5,638 bases of DNA from an uncultured Clostridia bacterium (GTDB taxonomy: Bacteria > Bacillota_A > Clostridia > Oscillospirales > Oscillospiraceae): NCBI GenBank assembly GCA_947307375.1, contig CAMZIX010000085.1, positions 1-5,638 on the forward strand, given 5' to 3'. Below, in pieces: positions 1 to 5,041 of this stretch; position 1 is the stretch's first letter, and each line of letters opens with the position of its first letter. The notes below the pieces were generated by a model. It worked only from the letters and a program-made list of their open reading frames with translations. It searched no databases and had not been told where the DNA came from. A program made the position numbers and the translations under genes.

Positions 1-1536
1 CAGCAGCAGGATCAGCGCCAGGAAGGCCGCCGCGATCACAGGGAGCGGGACCTTGTCGCCCAGCAGCAGGACGGCCGGGATCGGCAGGATCATCAGACCC
101 ATCGTGCCGAAGATCGTCACGGCGACGCTCATGCCCGTCTTGACGGCATAGGTCTCGTTGACCCAGTCGAAGTTCGGGTGGCGCAGGTTTTCAAACAGCC
201 CCAGCAGCCCGGTGAACAGCACGCCGGCGGCGGGCAGCAGCACGCCGAGGATCGCGATCGGCAGCGAGGGCTTGAGCAGCGCGACGAAGACCGCCGAACA
301 GAGCAGCATCGGCGGCACCGCGACCAGCAGGTGCAGGCGGAGCTTGGCGCGCAGCACCTGGCGCGGAGAGACCGGGAGGGACTGCAGCAGCCACAGGCTC
401 TTGCCCTCGAGCGAAATGCTCGGCGCGGTAATCGTGCACATGCTGGACAGGAAGCAGAGCCCGAGCAGCATCAGCGGCAGCAGGAGCTCGCCGATGCCGG
501 GCATATCCAGCAGCGGCAGGACTTCCCCGCGCTTGATGATAAGGAAGGCCAATCCGATCGGCGCCATGAACACGCCCAGCGCGCTGTTGAGGATGTAGGC
601 CGGGGACGAGGCAAAGTGCTTCCACTCGCGGCGCAGCAGCGCGCGGTCGGGGGAGGCCGCGTCCACGCTCTTTTCCACATACTTGATCTTCGCCGCGCCG
701 CGCTTGTCGGTCGCGGTCCGGATGAAGCTGCGCTCCAGGAAGATCCAGACGACCAGCAGCAGGGCGGCGGTGAGCAGGGTCAGCCCGCCCAGGGCGAGGA
801 AATCGCCGCCGACACAGGCGCGGCCGAGCCAGACCAGCGGCGCCATGCCGCCGATCGCATCGGCCAGCGGCGAAGGATCGCGCGCGAGGTTGGTGATCCA
901 GATGTTCATGCGGGAGATCGCGACGAAATAGGCCGCCAGGAAGGCCAGCGACAGCGCGACCGTCAGCAGGGACTGGTTGCGCACGCGGGCGGAGATCCGG
1001 TGCAGCAGCAGGCCGAACACCGAGGTCAGCGCCAGGGAGAGCAGCGGCAGCAGGAGAAAGAGCACCGCGAAGCCGCAGAGGAAGCTGCCCGGAGAAAAGC
1101 CGGTCGTCAGGAACCAGGCGAGCATCGCGGGCCCGGCGACGATCAGGTCGAAGAGCAGATTCATGATCAGCAGCAGGAGCATGCGGCTGAGCAGCACCTC
1201 GCCGGGCTTGACCGGCATCGACAGAAGCAGGTCGTTGTCGGTGGCCTCATAGAGCTGCGCCTTGGCCGAGAATACGCTGCCGACGAACATCAGCGCGAAG
1301 GCCATCAGCGCGGCCAGCGCGAAATAGATCACGCCGAGGCCCATCGCGGAGAAGGGGCCGGCCAGACCGTCGAAGATCGTGTACAGCATGAAGGCGAAAT
1401 AGCCGAAGGTGTACAGCATCAGCACGCCGAAGCCGATCAGCTGCGCCTTCGAGCGCTTCCGGTTGCTGCGGTTGGCGCCGGTCAGCGAGCTTTTCAGGCT
1501 CAGCAGACGGACACGGAACAGAGCGTTAAGCCTCAT
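1..1536 (-). CDS. Large ABC exporter permease subunit (3' end cut by window)
   Basis: Polytopic membrane subunit of an ABC exporter, presumably energised by the ATPase encoded immediately upstream; the substrate is unknown. The frame is open for 512 residues from the ATG at 1536 to base 1, with no stop, so the C-terminus is missing; remembered relatives run to roughly 540-570 residues, so little should be lost. After a basic N-terminus (residues 8-31) there are many hydrophobic stretches, for example 33-52, 69-90, 120-145, 153-178, 189-207, 246-266, 351-368 and 400-450. Family-like motifs are a LLLSMPVKP segment (103-111), EGKSLWLLQSLPVSP (377-391) and a DWVNETYAVK segment (457-466). The first two resemble each other, suggesting two fused half-permeases. 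The start overlaps the ATPase stop by 11 bases and follows a GGAGGAG ribosome site, so the two are translationally coupled. Exporter permease is well supported; the exact subfamily is from memory. Confidence 0.85.
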   Translation of the reverse strand, partial: MRLNALFRVRLLSLKSSLTGANRSNRKRSKAQLIGFGVLMLYTFGYFAFMLYTIFDGLAGPFSAMGLGVIYFALAALMAFALMFVGSVFSAKAQLYEATDNDLLLSMPVKPGEVLLSRMLLLLIMNLLFDLIVAGPAMLAWFLTTGFSPGSFLCGFAVLFLLLPLLSLALTSVFGLLLHRISARVRNQSLLTVALSLAFLAAYFVAISRMNIWITNLARDPSPLADAIGGMAPLVWLGRACVGGDFLALGGLTLLTAALLLVVWIFLERSFIRTATDKRGAAKIKYVEKSVDAASPDRALLRREWKHFASSPAYILNSALGVFMAPIGLAFLIIKRGEVLPLLDMPGIGELLLPLMLLGLCFLSSMCTITAPSISLEGKSLWLLQSLPVSPRQVLRAKLRLHLLVAVPPMLLCSAVFVALLKPSLPIAILGVLLPAAGVLFTGLLGLFENLRHPNFDWVNETYAVKTGMSVAVTIFGTMGLMILPIPAVLLLGDKVPLPVIAAAFLALILLL

Positions 1537-2242
1537 GGCTCTCCTCCAGTTCCAGGAACACGTCCTCGAGCGAGTCGTCGCCCTTGACCTCTTCCATCGT
1601 GCCGCTGGTGACCAGGCGGCCCTCCTTGATGATGGCGACCTTGTCGCAGAGCTTTTCGGCGACCTCCAGCACGTGCGTCGAGAAGAAGATCGCGCCGCCG
1701 CGGTCGCAGTGCTCGTGCATCATTTCCTTGAGCAGATGGGCGGCCTTCGGGTCGAGGCCGACGAAGGGTTCGTCCATCAGGATCAGCTTCGGCTCGTGCA
1801 GCCAGCAGGAGATCATCGCCAGCTTCTGCTTCATGCCGTGGGAGTAGGCGGAGATCGGCTGCGCCAGATCGTCCGTCAGCTCGAAGGTGGCGGCCAGACG
1901 ACGGATACGCTCGGCGCGCACGGTCTTCTCCACGCCGAAAATGTCGGCGATGAAGTTCAGGTACTGGATGCCGGAGAGGAAGTTGTAAAGATCGGGATTG
2001 TCCGGCAGGTAGGCCAGGACCCGCTTGGCCGCCAGCGGGTCTGCGGTGACGTCGATGCCGTTGATTTTGATCTCGCCGGAATCGAAGGGCAGGATGCCCG
2101 CGCAGGATTTCAGCGTCGTGGTCTTGCCGGCGCCGTTGTGGCCGATGAAACCGTAGATTTCGCCCGGCTGGATGTGCAGCGTCAGGTCGTCGACGGCCTT
2201 CTTGTCGCCGTAGGTCTTGGTCAGATGGTTGATTGCAAGCAT
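1526..2242 (-). CDS. ABC transporter ATP-binding protein
   Basis: Cytoplasmic nucleotide-binding subunit, 238 residues, the usual length for a single-domain exporter ATPase. Walker A is GHNGAGKT at 34-41 with Lys40; the signature loop is the variant SHGMKQK at 134-140 in place of LSGGQ; Walker B is LILMDEP at 153-159 with Asp157 and the catalytic Glu158; the D-loop GLDP is at 162-165 and the switch His is His190 in STH. The Q-loop position reads YLPDNP (78-83), with Asp81 where Gln is usual; acidic residues are common there in this exporter group. It probably forms a homodimer that drives the downstream permease, whose start codon lies inside the last codons of this gene. The ATG at 2242 follows AAGGGAG at an 8-base spacing, and that ribosome site overlaps the stop codon of the CPBP gene 13 bases upstream, indicating one transcript. 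The substrate cannot be read from the sequence. Confidence 0.96.
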   Translation of the reverse strand: MLAINHLTKTYGDKKAVDDLTLHIQPGEIYGFIGHNGAGKTTTLKSCAGILPFDSGEIKINGIDVTADPLAAKRVLAYLPDNPDLYNFLSGIQYLNFIADIFGVEKTVRAERIRRLAATFELTDDLAQPISAYSHGMKQKLAMISCWLHEPKLILMDEPFVGLDPKAAHLLKEMMHEHCDRGGAIFFSTHVLEVAEKLCDKVAIIKEGRLVTSGTMEEVKGDDSLEDVFLELEESHEA

Positions 2243-2255
2243 GATGAAAACTCCC

Positions 2256-3143
2256 TTATTCAGTCGGCTCCTGCGAAGCAGGCGCCTTTTTCAGCAGAAC
2301 GAAAAGCGCAAGGAGCAGCAGCGGCAGGCCGCCGATGAGGCCGTTGGCAAAGGGGCCGAGGGTCTGCTGATAGCCGCTGTCCGGAACGAGGAACAGCGAG
2401 GGGATGTTGGCAAAGGCGTTGATCGCGCCGTGGGCGAGCGCGCAGATCCAGATGCTGCCGGTTTTTTCGTACAGCAGGCTGAACAGGACGCCCAGCGCCG
2501 TCGTAAAGAAGCAGAAGAGCAGCGGGCCGAGTACCGGCGCGCCCCAGTAGGCCAGGCCGTATTCATAGCCCCCGAAGATGATCACCGGCCAGTGCCAGAC
2601 GCCCCAGATCAGCCCGCTGAGCAGCAGGCCCTTCGTGCGGCCGCAGCGCGCCTTCAGATACGGGGTCAGAAAGCCGCGCCAGCCGGCCTCCTCGCCGAGG
2701 CAGGGGACGATGTTGATAAAAGGCGCGTAGCTCATCGCGGCGAAGACGGAGATCAGGAGGAGAGCCGAGGTCGGCAGACCCTTCTCTTCCAACTGCTGCA
2801 GCGCTTCCGCGGGCAGCGAGGCGAGACAGGCCGCGCCGGACCCGTCGAAATGCGCGGGGAAGAGCAGAAAATACAGCGCCGCGCCCAGCGCGCAGATCAC
2901 GGACGGCAGCAGCCAGGCGGCCAGATACCAGCGGACGTTTCCCTTCAGGTTCAGCCTCCAGCCGAGGCTTTTCAGCGGGACCTTCGCCAGCAGCGCCGCC
3001 AGCGGCGCGAACATCGACGCGGCCAGCACATAGGTGAAGCCGGCCGCGCTGCCCTTCCTTGCCAGCCAGGACGCCAGAAGCTGCAATGGCCAGGCCAGGC
3101 CAAAGGCCCAGAGCAGATAGTTTCTCAATGTCTTATCGTTCAT
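2256..3143 (-). CDS. CPBP-family intramembrane metalloprotease homologue
   Basis: Predicted polytopic membrane protein of 295 residues belonging to the CPBP (CAAX protease and bacteriocin-processing, Abi) family, whose members include Rce1-type prenyl proteases and bacteriocin self-immunity proteins. The family's active-site motifs are present in order: EEAGWR at 151-156 (Glu151, Glu152, Arg156), WGVWHWP with His184, and AHGAINAF with His238 and Asn242. All expected catalytic residues are therefore intact, so an active protease is likely. Hydrophobic segments lie near 9-27, 37-54, 72-95, 126-147, 172-190, 204-225, 229-250 and 266-284. The ATG at 3143 is preferred because an AAAGGG ribosome site sits 7 bases upstream; an in-frame TTG at 3176 would add 11 residues but lacks such a site. 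The gene is 39 bases after the DUF1648 gene and 13 before the ABC ATPase. The substrate is unknown; processing or resistance linked to the adjacent exporter is inferred. Confidence 0.92.
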   Translation of the reverse strand: MNDKTLRNYLLWAFGLAWPLQLLASWLARKGSAAGFTYVLAASMFAPLAALLAKVPLKSLGWRLNLKGNVRWYLAAWLLPSVICALGAALYFLLFPAHFDGSGAACLASLPAEALQQLEEKGLPTSALLLISVFAAMSYAPFINIVPCLGEEAGWRGFLTPYLKARCGRTKGLLLSGLIWGVWHWPVIIFGGYEYGLAYWGAPVLGPLLFCFFTTALGVLFSLLYEKTGSIWICALAHGAINAFANIPSLFLVPDSGYQQTLGPFANGLIGGLPLLLLALFVLLKKAPASQEPTE

Positions 3144-3172
3144 AAGATAGCCCTTTGTTAACAATTTGTCAA
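3144..3172 (-). promoter_or_regulatory. Promoter-like element abutting the CPBP start codon
   Basis: On the minus strand an exact TTGACA (3172-3167) is separated by 17 bases from TATCTT (3149-3144), which matches TATAAT at four of six positions. The spacer holds the perfect 10-bp palindrome TTGTTAACAA (3155-3164) and the AAAGGG ribosome site of the CPBP gene. The hexamers and spacing are good for a sigma70-type promoter. However, the -10 element ends directly at the ATG, so the predicted start site (about 3137) falls two codons inside the gene. It may be a chance match in an AT-rich gap, or an internal promoter that gives a 5'-truncated transcript serving mainly the ATPase and permease. Confidence 0.35.
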
Positions 3173-3182
3173 GCAAAACCGC

Positions 3183-3683
3183 TCAGCGCCGCAGCAGGCG
3201 CACGAAGTAGCGCACGAGCGGGAGCGCTATCAGCAGGATCAGCAGACCGATTACGTTGCCGGAGAAATGCTCCGGCAGCAGGCTCTGATACACGGCGAAG
3301 CCCGCGAAGAAGAACGCCATGCAGAGACGGAGCTCCGCCAGCAGGTCGCGCACGAGCCGGTAGACGCGCACACGGTTGTAGAGCGTGAGCTTCACGCCGG
3401 TGTTCCAGCTCTTCGGGAAGCGCCCCGCGAGGGCGACGCTTCCGTCCGTCACCAGCCCGAAGACCGGCATCAGCAGCAGGGTCAGGCGGCCGCTGTATCC
3501 GTCGATCTCGCCGGCGAAGTTGTAGTGGCTCGGGATCTGCTCCGGCAGGAAGGGCAAGCGGATCAGGATAAACACGATCGAGCCGATCAGCAGCGCCGGA
3601 GACAGGATGCCCAGCACGCGCTGCCAGAGGGTGGTCGGGCTGCCGCAGAAGGCGTCGGCCTCGGCGCGGGAGGGGATACGCAT
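3183..3683 (-). CDS. Small DUF1648-domain membrane protein
   Basis: Predicted integral membrane protein of 166 residues. The recognisable part is the DUF1648 segment at about 44-73, where LPFLPEQIPSHYNFAGEIDG (43-62) shows the family pattern of a proline-rich turn, a buried His/Asn pair and a Gly-Glu-x-Asp-Gly turn, followed by a hydrophobic stretch ending in MP. Membrane segments are likely near 24-42, 66-80, 117-134 and 143-161, with a basic linker (90-114) and an Arg-rich C-terminus. DUF1648 is also the N-terminal domain of SdpI, the Bacillus protein giving immunity to the SdpC toxin, but this protein is shorter and no second SdpI domain is evident, so function is not assigned. The ATG at 3683 is chosen over a GTG at 3692 because AGGGGGT lies about 7 bases before the ATG. 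It starts 12 bases after the ribbon-helix-helix gene and is probably cotranscribed. Confidence 0.85.
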   Translation of the reverse strand: MRIPSRAEADAFCGSPTTLWQRVLGILSPALLIGSIVFILIRLPFLPEQIPSHYNFAGEIDGYSGRLTLLLMPVFGLVTDGSVALAGRFPKSWNTGVKLTLYNRVRVYRLVRDLLAELRLCMAFFFAGFAVYQSLLPEHFSGNVIGLLILLIALPLVRYFVRLLRR

Positions 3684-3695
3684 ACGACGCACCCC

Positions 3696-3893
3696 CTATC
3701 GGATATCCAGCTCGGGCGGGACGTCGATCTCGTCCGAGACGTATTTGCCGTTTTTCTTCCGCTGGCGGACGCACTCGGTCAGCAGATACTCGATCTGCCC
3801 GTTGAGCGAGCGGAAATCGTCCTCCGCCCAGGCGCTGAGCGCGTCGTAGAGCTTGGGGTTGAGGCGCAGCGGCACCTGTTTTTTTTCAGCCAT
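3696..3893 (-). CDS. Ribbon-helix-helix (Arc-like) DNA-binding protein
   Basis: Small putative transcriptional regulator of 65 residues. QVPLRL (6-11) has the alternating pattern of the DNA-contacting beta strand, residues 13-25 form helix A, and [18 protein letters not shown] (28-45) gives helix B with the conserved Ser-x-Asn/Gly turn at its start. This is the Arc/MetJ/CopG fold, which binds DNA as a dimer through the paired beta strands. The tail (48-65) is acidic and proline-containing and may be disordered. The gene starts 6 bases after the SPFH stop, with no clear Shine-Dalgarno sequence, so translation is probably coupled to the SPFH gene. From memory, similar small proteins follow SPFH genes of this type in other Gram-positive bacteria, which favours a linked role. 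No toxin partner is evident, so a toxin-antitoxin reading is not supported. Codons 3-5 create a run of eight A bases (minus strand). Confidence 0.85.
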   Translation of the reverse strand: MAEKKQVPLRLNPKLYDALSAWAEDDFRSLNGQIEYLLTECVRQRKKNGKYVSDEIDVPPELDIR

Positions 3894-3899
3894 GGCGGT

Positions 3900-4919
3900 T
3901 TAATACAGAGAGCCGGAATTGACGACCGGTTGCGCGTCGCGGTTGCCGCACAGGACGACCAGCAGGTTCGAGACCATCGCGGCCTTGCGCTCTTCGTCGA
4001 GCTGCACCACGCCGTTGTCGTTCAGGCGCTCGAGGGCCATCTCCACCATGCCGACCGCGCCGTCGACGATCATCTTGCGGGCGTCGATGATGGCGCTGGC
4101 CTGCTGGCGCTGCAGCATCACGGCCGCGATCTCGGGGGCGTAGGCGAGGTAAGTGATGCGGGCCTCGATGATCTCGATGCCTGCTTCGCCGACCTTCTGC
4201 TGGATCTCGTCTTTGATCCGGCGGGCCACCAGCTCGCTGGAGCCGCGCAGGCTCCCCTCGTCGGCCACGCCGTCGCCGGTGGTGTCCACGCCGGGGGCCA
4301 CGTCATAGGGATAGATGCGCACGATGTTGCGCACCGCGCTGTCGCACTGCAGGGAGAGGTATTCCTTGTAGTTGTCGACGTTGAAGACGGCCTTGGCCGT
4401 GTCCACGACGCGCCAGATCACCGCGATGCCGATCTCGACGGGGTTGCCGAGGCAGTCGTTGATCTTCTGGCGGGAGTTGGAGAGGGTCATGGCCTTGAGG
4501 GAGATCTTCTTGCTGGTCATCTCCACGCTCTGGGTCTGGCCGGCCAGCAGCAGGTTCACCGCGGCGTTGCCGCTCTGGCCGCCGTCCACGTCGCCGGACT
4601 GGTTGAGCTTGGTCTTGGCCGCGGGGTTGACCGCCACGCAGAAGGGGTTGACGAAGTAGAAGCCCTCTTCTTTCAGCGTGCCGATGTACTTGCCGAACAG
4701 GGTCAGCACCAGGGCCTCCTGGGGCTTGAGCACCTTGAGGCCGAGGAAGGGGATCCAGCCGACGCTGAGCCAGATGACGCCCAGCACCAGCAGCGGGAGT
4801 ATCCGGCCGCCGAACAGGCCGCCCAGGATCACCAGCGCCAGCGCGCCGAGATAGAGCAGAATCAGCAGAAGCAGCATGCTCATGCCGTTTTTCTTGTTGT
4901 TGAGTACGATCTCTTTCAT
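3900..4919 (-). CDS. SPFH/band-7 domain membrane protein
   Basis: Membrane-anchored SPFH (stomatin/prohibitin/flotillin/HflK-C) protein of 339 residues. Such proteins oligomerise into membrane scaffolds that organise lipid domains or modulate proteases; a specific partner here is unknown. Two hydrophobic segments (about 14-36 and 39-58) anchor the N-terminus. The SPFH core begins near 62 with [20 protein letters not shown] (64-83) and GFYFVNPF (86-93), continues through [16 protein letters not shown] (158-173) and the [20 protein letters not shown] region (246-265), and ends in a helical part (266-320). The C-terminal [20 protein letters not shown] region (316-335) is, from memory, strongly conserved in this subgroup. 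Two loops stand out: a Gly/Asn/Ser-rich insert (105-120) and an acidic [10 protein letters not shown] stretch (212-221). AGGAGG sits 8 bases before the ATG, downstream of a near-consensus promoter, so it heads the operon containing the ribbon-helix-helix and DUF1648 genes. Confidence 0.93.
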   Translation of the reverse strand: MKEIVLNNKKNGMSMLLLLILLYLGALALVILGGLFGGRILPLLVLGVIWLSVGWIPFLGLKVLKPQEALVLTLFGKYIGTLKEEGFYFVNPFCVAVNPAAKTKLNQSGDVDGGQSGNAAVNLLLAGQTQSVEMTSKKISLKAMTLSNSRQKINDCLGNPVEIGIAVIWRVVDTAKAVFNVDNYKEYLSLQCDSAVRNIVRIYPYDVAPGVDTTGDGVADEGSLRGSSELVARRIKDEIQQKVGEAGIEIIEARITYLAYAPEIAAVMLQRQQASAIIDARKMIVDGAVGMVEMALERLNDNGVVQLDEERKAAMVSNLLVVLCGNRDAQPVVNSGSLY

Positions 4920-4927
4920 GACAGAAA

Positions 4928-4933
4928 CCTCCT
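4928..4933 (-). promoter_or_regulatory. Strong Shine-Dalgarno sequence of the SPFH gene
   Basis: The minus strand reads AGGAGG, fully complementary to the 16S rRNA tail, 8 bases before the ATG at 4919. It fixes the start of the SPFH gene and implies efficient translation of the first cistron. Confidence 0.9.
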
Positions 4934-4944
4934 GTGATTTCTTT

Positions 4945-4963
4945 TAATATCAAAATGATATCA
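4945..4963 (-). promoter_or_regulatory. Putative operator: two 8-bp near-palindromes
   Basis: In plus-strand reading, TAATATCA (4945-4952) and TGATATCA (4956-4963) are separated by AAA. The second is a perfect palindrome and the first differs from it by one base; their centres are 11 bp apart, about one helical turn. The block is also a perfect inverted repeat, ATATCA-AAA-TGATAT (4947-4961). It covers the -10 hexamer and the predicted start site of the SPFH promoter, where a bound protein would block RNA polymerase. Ribbon-helix-helix proteins often bind such short tandem boxes, as MetJ does, so the protein encoded at 3893-3696 is the natural candidate ligand. The structure is seen directly; the assignment is inferred. 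Confidence 0.6.
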
Positions 4964-4983
4964 CAACAGACAATCCTTGTCAA
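4955..4983 (-). promoter_or_regulatory. Sigma70-type promoter of the SPFH operon
   Basis: The minus strand carries an exact TTGACA -35 (4983-4978), a 17-base spacer and a TATCAT -10 (4960-4955; five of six matches to TATAAT). Transcription should begin near the A at 4948, giving a leader of about 29 bases that includes the AGGAGG ribosome site. It lies directly after the upstream terminator, so it starts an independent unit. Inverted repeats overlap both the -35 and the -10, pointing to regulation. Confidence 0.85.
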
Positions 4984-4993
4984 GAGGAAACAG

Positions 4994-5028
4994 AAAAAAC
5001 CGACGCTTTCCGAAAAGCGTCGGTTTTT
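4994..5028 (-). terminator. Rho-independent terminator after the phosphodiesterase gene
   Basis: A perfect 10-bp stem (5000-5009 paired with 5014-5023) closes a 4-base loop and is flanked by A and T tracts that can extend pairing by five A-T pairs (4995-4999 with 5024-5028). In the minus-strand transcript the stem is followed by six U residues (4999-4994). It begins 13 bases beyond the stop codon at 5042. Because both flanks carry tracts it could act in either direction, but only minus-strand transcription is supported here. Confidence 0.93.
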
Positions 5029-5041
5029 GTCAGACAGCGGC

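Noticed and set aside
1..90. Repeated cagcagcagg units at the left end and elsewhere
   Set aside because: They are runs of CTG leucine codons in membrane segments read from the other strand, not a repeat element.
178..1587. Long open frame on the plus strand opposite the permease (469 codons)
   Set aside because: Its product is a Gln/Glu/Arg/His-rich low-complexity sequence, typical of the antisense of Leu/Ala-rich GC-rich coding DNA. The opposite frame encodes a coherent membrane protein with family motifs.
1409..3161. Plus-strand frames opposite the ATPase and CPBP genes
   Set aside because: They lie antisense to genes with complete Walker or protease motifs, have biased charged composition and lack convincing ribosome sites.
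3144..3176. TTG start at 3176 for the CPBP gene (11 extra residues)
   Set aside because: There is no ribosome site before it, whereas AAAGGG precedes the ATG at 3143 at a proper distance.
3684..3692. GTG start at 3692 for the DUF1648 gene
   Set aside because: The AGGGG run touches this GTG, too close to act as its ribosome site; spacing suits the ATG at 3683.
3701..3708. GGATATCC palindrome near the end of the repressor gene, resembling the TGATATCA boxes
   Set aside because: It lies within coding sequence (Leu-Asp-Ile-Arg codons), is single, and an 8-bp palindrome is expected by chance in this length.
3267..4937. Long open frame on the plus strand opposite the SPFH, repressor and DUF1648 genes (556 codons)
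   Set aside because: It spans three well-supported minus-strand genes and has Asp/His/Gln/Val-rich composition without a domain; it is a codon-bias shadow.
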